Shown: one piece after another, positions 45,843-54,460 of the stretch
Layout of the letters: the number at the start of each line of letters is the position of its first letter
Numbering within the stretch: the first letter of the stretch is position 1
Source of the DNA: Pseudomonas mandelii
Lineage (GTDB): Bacteria > Pseudomonadota > Gammaproteobacteria > Pseudomonadales > Pseudomonadaceae
Direction of reading: 5' to 3'
NCBI RefSeq assembly: GCF_900106065.1
Contig: NZ_LT629796.1
Span: forward strand, 2,640,001-2,704,000
Length of the DNA: 64,000 bases
Position numbers and translations under genes: made by a program
The notes under the pieces: generated by a model
What the model was told of the DNA's origin: nothing
The model's database searches: none
Seen by the model: only the letters and a program-made list of their open reading frames with translations

Positions 45843-46682
45843 TCAACTTCCTGATAATTGCCGGGCGCTGCGATACGCCCCCGGCCCAACCCCGTAAACC
45901 TGCTTGAACTGCCGACTCAGATGACTCTGGTCGGCAAACCCCAATTGCATCGCGACTTCCAGCGGCAAACATCCGTTCTGTAACAGCGCCCTTGCCTGCG
46001 CGATGCGTTGCTGCATCAGCCAGGTATGCGGCGGCATGCCCGTGGCGCGGCGAAAGACCCGGGCGAAGTGGAACGGTGAAAGGTTGACCAGTGCCGCCAG
46101 TTCTTCCAGCGAAGGCGGCGCCGCCAATTGTGCATGCAGCACATCCTTGGCCAGCGTGACTGCCCGGTGCTCCTTGCCGGGTTTGCCGGCGATCGGCACG
46201 GCGGCGTGACGTTGTAGTAGCAACAGCATCATCTCGCGCCAGACCATTTGCTGTTGCAAGGCGGTGGACGGACTTTCCAGCAAGCGATGCAGTTGGCAGA
46301 ACCCCTTCACCAGATCCGGGTCGCGATACAACGTCGCGCCAAACCCCGGCAGGTTGTTGGTCGGCAGCTCCAGTTCGTCCAGCAGCGAGAGAATCTGCCC
46401 GCTGTCTGGATAAAACGCCCGGTACAACCAGCCATCCTCCGTCCCTTTGTGGCCGGTGTGCAGTTCATCAGGATTGATCAACACCAGCGTGCCGCTGCCG
46501 GCCAGGTGTTCGGCGCCGCGATAGCGGTAGCGCTGGGCGCCGGCCATGATCATGCCGATCACATAACCGTCATGCACGTGGGGCGCGAAGCGATGTTCGA
46601 TGTAGCGCGCGGACAATAACTCGACGCCGGCCAATGGCGCCGTTTGCCAGAATCGGATCGACTCGCCTTGGTCGGCATCCAT
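45843..46682 (-). CDS. AraC-family regulator with cupin sensor
   Basis: 279 residues. An N-terminal AraC-binding cupin-like domain (about 20-150, with H-R-F-A-P-H-V-H-D-G-Y-V and N-P-D-E-L-H-T-G) is followed by two helix-turn-helix motifs (about 180-275: N-L-S-P-F-H-F-A-R-V-F-R-R-A-T-G and G-F-A-D-Q-S-H-L-S-R-Q-F-K). The ligand is unknown. The H-x-H-like dyad in the cupin is conserved. It ends 20 bases after the REP and is separated from the YheT-type gene by 3 bp, so the hydrolase lies downstream in the other direction of reading: both are on the minus strand. Confidence 0.88.
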   Translation of the reverse strand: MDADQGESIRFWQTAPLAGVELLSARYIEHRFAPHVHDGYVIGMIMAGAQRYRYRGAEHLAGSGTLVLINPDELHTGHKGTEDGWLYRAFYPDSGQILSLLDELELPTNNLPGFGATLYRDPDLVKGFCQLHRLLESPSTALQQQMVWREMMLLLLQRHAAVPIAGKPGKEHRAVTLAKDVLHAQLAAPPSLEELAALVNLSPFHFARVFRRATGMPPHTWLMQQRIAQARALLQNGCLPLEVAMQLGFADQSHLSRQFKQVYGVGPGAYRSARQLSGS

Positions 46683-46685
46683 GGC

Positions 46686-47684
46686 TTACCCGCGACCCAC
46701 GGCGCTCAGCCACTGCGGAATGCGGCGTTCCAGGTAATAACCTGGCTGGCGGAACGAGCCATCGACAAAACCGACATGCCCGCCCTTGGCTTGCAACTCG
46801 AATTGAGTGGAGGCGGACAGCTCCATCGCCTGCGGCAGGCTATGGGGGAACACGAAGGGGTCGTCGGCCGCCTGAATGATCAGGGTCGGTGTGCGAATTT
46901 CTCCAAGGAAATACCGGCTCGAAGCGCGGCGATAGTAATCCTCGGCATCGACGAAACCGTTCAGCGGCGCCGTGACCCGGCCGTCGAAATCCCAGAAGGT
47001 GCGCATGTTCTCCAGCGAGCCCAGTGCCGCCAACGCCGCCAGTCCATCCTCGCGCCCGTCATGTTGAAACTGGCGCTGCTTGTTTTTGATGTAGGCCACC
47101 ATCTCGCGCATGAAATGCGCCTGATAGACCTTCGAGAAACCTTGCCCGATGCGATCAGCGCATTGATCGAGACGAAACGGTACCGACACTGCCACCGCGC
47201 CTGACACGCCGCTGTCACTGCCAGTCTCGCCCAAATGCTTGAGCAAGACATTGCCGCCCAGGGAATAGCCGACCGCATACAGCGGTGCGAGAGGGCGCTT
47301 GGCCCGCAGGTGCCTGATGGCTTCGGCCAGGTCTTCACTGGCGCCGGAATGGTAGCTGCGTGGCAACAGATTCGGCTCGCCGGAGCATCCGCGCCAGTTC
47401 AACGCGACGCTGGCCCAACCCTGGGCAGCGAACGCCTTTTGCACACCGGCCACGTAGGGCGAATTCGAAGAGCCGGTCAGCCCGTGCAGCACCAGCACCA
47501 GCGGCGCATCGGCAGTGTGCGGGCCGTGCCAGTCCATATCGAGAAAGTCGCCATCCTCAAGCCACAAGCGTTCGCGCTCGCGTTCGATGTGCGTGGTTTT
47601 GCGCCACAGCGGTCCCCACAAGGTTTGCAGGTGCGGGTTGCCGAGGCCGAAGGCGGGGGTGAAGCGTTCTGACGGAAAGGACAC
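46686..47684 (-). CDS. YheT-type alpha/beta hydrolase
   Basis: 332 residues from a GTG at 47684. The frame runs on upstream to 47771, but the longer N-terminus is not family-like, and V-S-F-P-S-E-R-F-T-P-A-F-G-L-G-N-P-H-L-Q-T-L-W matches the usual YheT start. The nucleophile Ser is in G-Y-S-L-G-G-N-V and the catalytic His in G-G-H-V-G-F. Members are linked to esters of fatty-acyl or polymer chains, but the substrate is unknown. It lies directly upstream of the AraC gene on the same strand. Confidence 0.82.
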   Translation of the reverse strand: MSFPSERFTPAFGLGNPHLQTLWGPLWRKTTHIERERERLWLEDGDFLDMDWHGPHTADAPLVLVLHGLTGSSNSPYVAGVQKAFAAQGWASVALNWRGCSGEPNLLPRSYHSGASEDLAEAIRHLRAKRPLAPLYAVGYSLGGNVLLKHLGETGSDSGVSGAVAVSVPFRLDQCADRIGQGFSKVYQAHFMREMVAYIKNKQRQFQHDGREDGLAALAALGSLENMRTFWDFDGRVTAPLNGFVDAEDYYRRASSRYFLGEIRTPTLIIQAADDPFVFPHSLPQAMELSASTQFELQAKGGHVGFVDGSFRQPGYYLERRIPQWLSAVGRG

Positions 47685-47839
47685 GATTGCTCTCGATGCA
47701 GCGGTGCGCAACCGGTGCGCACCTTTTTCAGGCCGGTCGGTTAACCGGCGATCTCTGCCATACGTTGCCACAACGCGTAATACACTTGCCCGGATTTCTG
47801 CTTTCCGATGCGGTGCAGGTTTCCTGACAGTTTGAGCGA

Positions 47840-50521
47840 TTACCTGGAAGGTTTGCCAGTAGGCTCTGGCAATGGCTTTTGCGGGACGGTCGGTCCTGTG
47901 CTGATGATGACTAATTTGTCCATGCTCAGGTGTTTGTTCAATGCGCTTTTGACTTGCTCTACGGTTAGACGCTGGGACTGCTGCATGAAGTCGTCCAGGT
48001 GATTCAATGGCAGGTTATAAAAGCCGATGGACGCCAGTTTCGAGACGATTTGTGCGTTGCTGGCAGTGGACTGCGGGAAGCTGCCAGCCAACTCGCGCTT
48101 GGCATCATCAAGTTCTTTTTCGGTCGGGCCGGTTTTAAGGTAGTCGGCGAGCACGTCCTGTACCAGTTTCAGAGTGCCTTCGCTCATTTCGGAGCGGGTC
48201 TGCAACTTGATCATGAACGGACCGCGCGCCTGCATCGGGGTGAAGGTCGAAACCACGCCGTAAGTCAGGCCACGTTTCTCGCGCACTTCGCTCATCAGTC
48301 GAGTGCCAAAGCCGCCGCCAAGGATCTGATTGCCCATGGACAGTGCCGCGTAGTCTGGATTGTCACGGTCGATGCCCAGTTGCGCGAGCATCAGAATGGT
48401 CTGTTTCGATGGGAATTCGATGTGGCTGATGCTGGCGTTGGGTTCGATCGGTTGCGGGATTTTCGCCAGGGCCGGGCCTTGGGGCAGGGTAGCGGATACC
48501 TGCGCGGCAATGGCTTCAGCTTCGGCACGGGACAAGTCGCCCACCAACGCGATCACCACGTTGCCAGCCGCGTAGGCTTTTTCGTGGAACGCGCGCAGCT
48601 GTGTCGGGGTGACGGACTGAATGGCTTGCGCCATGCCATCGCTGGCGTGCGCGTAAGGATGATCGCCATACAGACGGTTCATCAACTCAAGGCTCGCCAG
48701 TTTGCTCGGGTCATGCTGCTTATCTATGAAAGCGGCGAGGGTCTGATTGCGAAGGCGTGCATACGAATCGCCAGGGAAGGTCGGCTTGCCTGCGACTTCG
48801 GCGAAGAGTGTCAATGCCGGATCGCGTTTATCCTTGGCGCTGAGGCAGCGCAGGGAGACCTGCGCCGTATCCAGACCAGTGCTGGGGGCATACTGTGCGC
48901 CCAGGCTTTCGAAATCTTGGGCAATAGCGTTGGCATCCCTGCCGGCAACACCTTCGTTGAGCATCAAGTTTGTCAGCATGGCCAGACCCGGAGTGCCTCC
49001 ATCCTGGCTGCTGCCGGCTGCGAAGGTCAGGCGCATGTCGAACATCGGTAACCCTCGGGCTTCGGCGAACAACACTTTGGCGCCTTCGGCAGTATTCCAA
49101 GCCTGAATATCAAGCGTGCGGGGACTTGGCGCCTGACCGTCGAGCTCAGCCAGCGATTGCAGCCCTTGGTCGGAGTTTTCCTTGTCTGGTACTTTGCCGG
49201 CGCCGGACTCATCTCCATCCTCTTTATCCACCTCCATCGGCAGTACATGGGCGACGCTGAGCCGCTCGCGGGTGAAATACAGCTTGGCGGCTTTCTGAAT
49301 GTCTTCTGGCGTTACGCTTTCCAGTTCGGCCAGTTCGGTGTCCATCAGTTTCCACGACAGGCCGAAGGTTTCCAGTCGACCGATAGCGGTGGCCTGGCGG
49401 GTGATTGAGTCGCGCTCGTAAACCAGCCCGGCGATGACCTGCGCGCGTACGCGTCCCAGTTCTTCAGTGGACGGCGCAGTGATTTTCAGCTGTTCGAGCA
49501 GCCTCCACAAACCGGCTTCGGCCTGGGCGATGGTTTTGTTTTTACGGCTGTTGGGTGTTGCCGACAGGAGGAACAGGCTGTCACCCCGGGTGTAAGCGCT
49601 ATAACTCGACGAACCGTCGGACACCAGCTCTTCAACGCGTTGCAGTTGCATTGGGATGCGTGAGCTATGGCCGTTGCCGAGCAGGGCCGAAATCATACGC
49701 AAGGCATTCACTGAGCGTTTATCTTCGGCGGTGGCGATGCTCGGCACGTTGAAGGCCAGCATCAAGCTGGGCAGTGGGGTCTTCACGTGCAGAGTGATTT
49801 GGCGTTGGCCGGGCTTGGCCAGTTCCAGCGGTCTTTTCGCGGCCGGCACATCGCGTCTGGCGATCGCGCCGAAGTAGCGCTGGGCCTGGGCTTTGACTTC
49901 GTGCGGGGTCACGTCGCCGACCACCACCAGCGTGGCGTTGTTCGGCGCATACCAGGATTGATACCAGTGGCGCAGCTCTTCGATCTTCATCCGGTCGAGG
50001 TCCGCCATCCAGCCGATGGTCGGCGTGTGATAACCGCTGGACGGGTAGGCCATCGCTTTGAAGCGTTCGTAGGCATTGTCCATTGGTTTGTCATCAGTGG
50101 TCAGGCGACGTTCTTCTTTAATGACTTCAATCTCCCGGACGAACTCGTCGACCGGCAGGAGCAGATTGGCCATGCGGTCCGCTTCCAGTTCGAAGGCCAC
50201 GCTCAGACGATCTCGAGCCAGCGTCTGGTAGTACGCGGTGGAGTCGCTGCTGGTGAAGGCGTTGAATTGGATACCGAGCTCGCGCAGGAGCGGCAAGATT
50301 TTGCCTGGGCCGACTTTTTTGCTGCCCATGAACATCATGTGTTCCAGAGCGTGGGACAAGCCGGTCTGACCCGGAGGCTCGTAGCTGGCGCCGACCTTGT
50401 ACCAGACCTGGGAAGCTACCACCGGTGCCCGATGATCCTCGCGCACGATGACCTTGAGGCCATTGTCGAGTGTGAACTCGGTAGTTGAACTGGAAGTTGT
50501 CTCGTTAGCTGATGCTTTCAT
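47840..50521 (-). CDS. Fused M16 zinc peptidase (active plus inactive half) without signal peptide
   Basis: 893 residues from the ATG at 50521. The N-terminal half (about 15-440) has the zinc motif H-A-L-E-H at 57-61 and a later Glu in E-L-E-A-D-R, as in M16A pitrilysin-type enzymes. The C-terminal half (about 470-893) lacks that motif and resembles the M16B partner. The halves match the separate genes at 52763-54118 and 51280-52770. Between them an Asp/Glu-rich linker (D-K-E-D-G-D-E-S-G-A-G-K) replaces the partner's membrane helix, and the N-terminal signal peptide is missing. The gene is a fused tandem duplicate and would be cytosolic. The frame's upstream part has only a TTG and no signal sequence. 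Confidence 0.85.
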   Translation of the reverse strand: MKASANETTSSSTTEFTLDNGLKVIVREDHRAPVVASQVWYKVGASYEPPGQTGLSHALEHMMFMGSKKVGPGKILPLLRELGIQFNAFTSSDSTAYYQTLARDRLSVAFELEADRMANLLLPVDEFVREIEVIKEERRLTTDDKPMDNAYERFKAMAYPSSGYHTPTIGWMADLDRMKIEELRHWYQSWYAPNNATLVVVGDVTPHEVKAQAQRYFGAIARRDVPAAKRPLELAKPGQRQITLHVKTPLPSLMLAFNVPSIATAEDKRSVNALRMISALLGNGHSSRIPMQLQRVEELVSDGSSSYSAYTRGDSLFLLSATPNSRKNKTIAQAEAGLWRLLEQLKITAPSTEELGRVRAQVIAGLVYERDSITRQATAIGRLETFGLSWKLMDTELAELESVTPEDIQKAAKLYFTRERLSVAHVLPMEVDKEDGDESGAGKVPDKENSDQGLQSLAELDGQAPSPRTLDIQAWNTAEGAKVLFAEARGLPMFDMRLTFAAGSSQDGGTPGLAMLTNLMLNEGVAGRDANAIAQDFESLGAQYAPSTGLDTAQVSLRCLSAKDKRDPALTLFAEVAGKPTFPGDSYARLRNQTLAAFIDKQHDPSKLASLELMNRLYGDHPYAHASDGMAQAIQSVTPTQLRAFHEKAYAAGNVVIALVGDLSRAEAEAIAAQVSATLPQGPALAKIPQPIEPNASISHIEFPSKQTILMLAQLGIDRDNPDYAALSMGNQILGGGFGTRLMSEVREKRGLTYGVVSTFTPMQARGPFMIKLQTRSEMSEGTLKLVQDVLADYLKTGPTEKELDDAKRELAGSFPQSTASNAQIVSKLASIGFYNLPLNHLDDFMQQSQRLTVEQVKSALNKHLSMDKLVIISTGPTVPQKPLPEPTGKPSR

Positions 50522-50633
50522 TCCGTTAACAGTCCTTTGCGTCCATGCGAGTTGTTTCGCAGGTTCACAGTGAACGAAAGGAAAAGAACTAAGCAAACTG
50601 GTTATGTTGCTGTTTGAAAAAACGGGAGGGCAC

Positions 50634-50660
50634 CCTGGACAGGCGGTTCACCTGTCCAGG
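50634..50660 (-). terminator. Hairpin downstream of rsmD
   Basis: CCTGGACAGG and CCTGTCCAGG form a perfect 10-bp stem with a 7-base loop. On the minus strand a T-run (GTTTTTTC) follows only after 11 more bases, so termination strength is uncertain. It separates the rsmD operon from the fused M16 gene. Confidence 0.7.
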
Positions 50661-50668
50661 TTACTCTT

Positions 50669-51280
50669 TTAAGAAGATATTTCAGTGCTTCGCTGCCACA
50701 ACGAATAGTAGACGCGCCCGGATTTCTGCTCACGGTGCAGGCGCCAGTTGGCCGGCAGGCCGAGCGTCGAGGGTGCTGTTTCGCTTTCGGTGTAAACCCA
50801 CGCATCGTCCGCCAGCCATTGGCGCTCTTCCAGCAGCGTGCAAACGGCCGGCAACAGGTTCTGATTGAACGGTGGGTCGAGGAACACCACGTCGTAGGCG
50901 GTCGCGGTCTGGGTCTCCAGATAGCGCAAGGCATCGGCCGTCTGAATCTGGCCGGTGGTGCAGCGCAGGGTGCCCAGATGTTCCTTGATGCTTGAGACCG
51001 CGATGTTGCTGGCGTCCAGTGCCTGGCCCATCGCCGCGCCACGGGACAGCGCCTCAAGGAACAACGCGCCGCTGCCGGCGAATGGATCAAGCACCTTGGC
51101 GCCCGCGATGTAAGGCGCGAGCCAGTTGAACAGGGTTTCACGCACCCGGTCCGGGGTTGGGCGCAGGCCCGGGGCGTCGGGGAAGCTCAGCTTCCGGCTG
51201 CCCCATTCGCCGCCGATGATGCGCAATTGGTTCACGCCGTTGTGGACGTTGTGAACAGGTTTCTTAGGACGAGTGGCCAT
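50669..51280 (-). CDS. rsmD: 16S rRNA (guanine966-N2)-methyltransferase
   Basis: 203 residues from the ATG at 51280, overlapping the upstream stop by one base (TGATG). The SAM fold has V-L-D-P-F-A-G-S-G-A-L-F-L-E-A (motif I), and the catalytic D/N-P-P-F/Y motif is F-L-D-P-P-F. R-I-I-G-G-E-W-G-S-R-K and T-P-D-R-V-R-E-T-L-F-N-W-L are typical of RsmD. It methylates G966 in the 30S P-site. Translational coupling to the M16 pair repeats the order of other pseudomonads. Confidence 0.95.
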   Translation of the reverse strand: MATRPKKPVHNVHNGVNQLRIIGGEWGSRKLSFPDAPGLRPTPDRVRETLFNWLAPYIAGAKVLDPFAGSGALFLEALSRGAAMGQALDASNIAVSSIKEHLGTLRCTTGQIQTADALRYLETQTATAYDVVFLDPPFNQNLLPAVCTLLEERQWLADDAWVYTESETAPSTLGLPANWRLHREQKSGRVYYSLWQRSTEISS

Positions 51281-52770
51281 CAATGCTCCGGAACCCCGAG
51301 CGGCTGCTCGGCAGGTTTATCAGTAGGGGCCGGTAACGGCTTTTGCGGCACGGTCGGGCCAGCGCTCACGATGACCATTTTGTCCGTGCTCAAGTGTTTG
51401 TTCAGTGCGGCTTTGACCTGTTCGACAGTCAGGCTCTGCGACTCACGCATGAAGTCATTCAGATAACTCAGCGGCAGGTTGTAGAAACCCATGGCGCCGA
51501 GCTGGCCGACGATGTCGGCGTTGCTGGCCGTGGACAGCGGGAAGCTGCCTGCCAGTTCACGCTTGGCGTCGTCGAGTTCTTTCTGGGTCGGGCCGATTTT
51601 AAGGTAGTCGGCGAGCACGTCCTGCACCAGTTTCAACGTGCCTTCACTCATCTCGGCGCGGGTTTGCAAGTTGATCATGAACGGGCCGCGTGCCTGCATC
51701 GGGGTGAAGCCCGAATAGACGCCGTAGGCCAGGCCACGTTTCTCGCGCACTTCACTCATCAATCGGGTGCCGAAACCACCGCCGCCGAGGATCTGGTTGC
51801 CCAGGGACAGTGCGGCGTAGTCCGGATCGTCACGGTCGATGCCCAGTTGCGCAAGCATCAGGTTGGTCTGCTTGGACGGGAACTCGATGTGGCCGATGCT
51901 GGCTTTCGGTTCTTCAGGCTGCGCAATTTTCGCCAGTGCCGGGCCTTTCGGCAACGCGCTGGAGACTTGCGCGGCAATCGCCTCGGCTTCGGCGCGGGAC
52001 AAATCACCCACCAGCGCAATCACCACGTTGCCGGCTGCGTAGGCTTTCTCGTGGAACGCCTTGACTTGCGCCACGGTAATCGCCGGGACGGTTGTCGCCG
52101 TGCCGTCGCTGGAATGCGCGTAGGGGTGATCGCCGTACAAGCGGTTCATCAGCTCCAGGCTCGCCAGTTTGCCCGGGTTCTGCTTCTGGTATTCGAAACC
52201 GGCAAGCATCTGGTTCTTGATGCGCGCAAAGGAGTCGGCAGGGAAGGTTGGTTTGCCGACGACGTCGGAGAACAGTTTCAGCGCCGGTTCGCGCTTGTCT
52301 GCGGCGCTGAGGCTGCGCAGGGAAGCCAGTGCCATGTCTTTAAAGGCGCCGTTGCCAAAGTCTGCGCCCAGGCCCTCGAAGCCTTGAGCGATGGCGCCGA
52401 CATCTTTTCCGGCCACACCTTCGTTGAGCATCGCGTTGGTCAGCAGTGCCAGACCGGGCGCGTTGCCGTCCTGGCTGCTGCCGGCGGCGAAAATCAGGCG
52501 CAGGTCGAACATCGGCAGCTCGCGGGCTTCGACGAACATCACCTTGGCGCCTTCGGCGGTGTTCCAGGTCTGTACGTCGAGCGAACGGTGGCTCGGCGCC
52601 TTGCCGTCGAGTTCACTCAGCGATTGCAGCTTCTGGCTGGACTTGGCCTTGTCGAGGGCTTCGCTGGCCGTGGAGTCTTCGCTTTTCGACAAATAGAACG
52701 CAGCAGAGCCGATCAGGGCGACTGCGATCAGGCCGATCAGGACCAGACGGGATTTTTTACGCTCACTCAT
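51280..52770 (-). CDS. M16 peptidase-like protein, inactive-type partner with membrane anchor
   Basis: 496 residues from the ATG at 52770. The start M-S-E-R-K-K-S-R is followed by a single membrane helix (about 9-28). Then comes an M16 fold with R-L-M-S-E-V-R-E-K-R-G-L-A-Y-G (the R-x7-8-Y type motif of the partner subunit) and no H-x-x-E-H. It pairs with the catalytic subunit encoded directly upstream, whose stop overlaps this start by 8 bases. The pair may act as a periplasmic heterodimer, like other M16 enzymes; the substrate is unknown. Confidence 0.87.
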   Translation of the reverse strand: MSERKKSRLVLIGLIAVALIGSAAFYLSKSEDSTASEALDKAKSSQKLQSLSELDGKAPSHRSLDVQTWNTAEGAKVMFVEARELPMFDLRLIFAAGSSQDGNAPGLALLTNAMLNEGVAGKDVGAIAQGFEGLGADFGNGAFKDMALASLRSLSAADKREPALKLFSDVVGKPTFPADSFARIKNQMLAGFEYQKQNPGKLASLELMNRLYGDHPYAHSSDGTATTVPAITVAQVKAFHEKAYAAGNVVIALVGDLSRAEAEAIAAQVSSALPKGPALAKIAQPEEPKASIGHIEFPSKQTNLMLAQLGIDRDDPDYAALSLGNQILGGGGFGTRLMSEVREKRGLAYGVYSGFTPMQARGPFMINLQTRAEMSEGTLKLVQDVLADYLKIGPTQKELDDAKRELAGSFPLSTASNADIVGQLGAMGFYNLPLSYLNDFMRESQSLTVEQVKAALNKHLSTDKMVIVSAGPTVPQKPLPAPTDKPAEQPLGVPEH

Positions 52771-54118
52771 GAGTCGTCTCCAGTGGCAGTACATGGGCGA
52801 CGCTGAGACGTTCGCGGGTGAAATACAGCTTGGCGGCTTTCTGGATGTCTTGCGGTGTCACGCTTTCCAGGTCGGCGAGTTCGGTGTCCATGAGTTTCCA
52901 GGACAGGCCGACGGTTTCCAATTGGCCGATGGAGGTGGCCTGACTGGTGATCGAATCACGCTCGTAGACCAGGCCGGCGATGACCTGGGCGCGGACGCGT
53001 TCCAGTTCTTCGGCGGACGGCGCAGTGGTTTTCAGCTGATCGAGCAGCTTCCACAGGCCCGCTTCGACCTGGGCCATGGTTTTCTTTTTCTGGGTGTTCG
53101 GCGTGGCCGACAGGGTAAACAGACTGTCGCCGCGAGTGTAAGCGTCGTAACTCGACGAACCACCGGACACCAGTTCTTCGCCGCGTTCCAGTTGCGTCGG
53201 GATGCGTCCGCTGTAGCCGCCGTCGAGCAGGGCCGAGATCAGGCGCAAGGCATTCACCGAGCGCTTGTCTTCGGCGGTGGCGATGCTCGGCACGTTGAAG
53301 CCCAGCATCAGGCTCGGCAACTGGGTCTGTACGTGAAGGGTGATCTGGCGTTCGCCAGGCTCGGCCAGTTCCAGCGGGATTTTCGCCGCTGGCACATCGC
53401 GTTTGGCGATCGGGCCGAAATAGCGCTGGGCCAGGGTTTTGACTTCGTCCGGGGTCACGTCGCCGACCACCACCAGCGTGGCGTTGTTCGGCACGTACCA
53501 GGATTGGTACCAGTGGCGCAGCTCTTCGACTTTCATGCGGTCCAGGTCAGCCATCCAGCCGATGGTCGGCGTGTGGTAACCGCTGGCCGGGAAAGCCATG
53601 GCCTTGAAGCGTTCGTAGGCCTTGGACATCGGTTTATCGTCGGTGCGCAGGCGACGTTCTTCCTTGATGACTTCGATCTCGCGGGCGAACTCGTCGGCCG
53701 GCAGGCGCAGGGTGGCCATGCGGTCGGCTTCCAGTTCGAAGGCCACGCCCAAGCGGTCGCGGGCCAGCACTTGGTAATACGCGGTGAAGTCATCGCTGGT
53801 GAACGCGTTCTCTTCGGCACCGAGGTCGCGCAGGATCAGCGACGCTTCGCCGGGGCCGACTTTCTCGCTGCCCTTGAACATCATGTGTTCGAGGGCGTGG
53901 GACAAACCGGTCTGGCCCGGCGTCTCGTAACTCGAGCCGACCTTGTACCAGACTTGGGAAACCACCACGGGCGCACGATGGTCTTCGCGGACAACGACCT
54001 TCAGGCCGTTATCCAGAGTGAATTCGTGGGTGGGTTGTGGATCGGCAGCCAGGGCCGAGAGGGGCAGACAAACTGTGCTGAGCAGCAGGCCTGCAGCGCG
54101 GCGGGCTAAAGCATTCAT
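52763..54118 (-). CDS. M16 zinc peptidase, catalytic subunit, secreted
   Basis: 451 residues. The signal peptide (about 1-25, A-G-L-L-L-S-T-V-C-L-P-L-S-A-L-A) is followed by the zinc motif H-A-L-E-H at 74-78 and the downstream Glu in E-L-E-A-D-R-M-A. The order before the partner subunit and rsmD is that of PA0372-PA0370. It is a likely periplasmic endopeptidase subunit. The fused gene at 47.8-50.5 kb is its close paralog. Divergent from ftsY. Confidence 0.9.
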   Translation of the reverse strand: MNALARRAAGLLLSTVCLPLSALAADPQPTHEFTLDNGLKVVVREDHRAPVVVSQVWYKVGSSYETPGQTGLSHALEHMMFKGSEKVGPGEASLILRDLGAEENAFTSDDFTAYYQVLARDRLGVAFELEADRMATLRLPADEFAREIEVIKEERRLRTDDKPMSKAYERFKAMAFPASGYHTPTIGWMADLDRMKVEELRHWYQSWYVPNNATLVVVGDVTPDEVKTLAQRYFGPIAKRDVPAAKIPLELAEPGERQITLHVQTQLPSLMLGFNVPSIATAEDKRSVNALRLISALLDGGYSGRIPTQLERGEELVSGGSSSYDAYTRGDSLFTLSATPNTQKKKTMAQVEAGLWKLLDQLKTTAPSAEELERVRAQVIAGLVYERDSITSQATSIGQLETVGLSWKLMDTELADLESVTPQDIQKAAKLYFTRERLSVAHVLPLETTHE

Positions 54119-54460
54119 TCGTTTTTAAACCTGTTGAGCTGCCCGCTTGGCTTAGCGTCGGCGGGCGAGAGGGTGCTAGGATACTGGTCCGTATTACTGG
54201 CGGCCACGTCTATCAGGCCTTTGATCGGCCGGACGGTTGCATGGGTTACCTGCGGAACCTTGGTTTTGTCAGCTAAACTCTGCGTTTTCGCAGAAGATGC
54301 CGTACCAGTCCTTCGTATTAGTCAACCTTTGAGGTGCTGTTTGCACCTCGACAAAATGTTGCGCGTGAACAAGCTGGGTCAATCGCAGTCTGTTCTGCAT
54401 CGAATATTTATTTGCCGGGGCGCCCTTTGGCGCGTCGCTACCGTGAGATAGCCGTCCTCC
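54119..54460. promoter_or_regulatory. Divergent promoter region between M16 gene and ftsY
   Basis: 342 bases without a supported gene. A short hairpin GAGGTGC/GCACCTC (54331-54349) and a GCGCC/GGCGC hairpin nearer ftsY are visible. Promoters for both directions must lie here, but no strong -35/-10 pair stood out. Confidence 0.5.

Noticed and set aside
52769..54109. Long plus-strand frame over the catalytic M16 gene
   Set aside because: Shadow of the minus-strand gene, whose zinc motif and signal peptide are clear.
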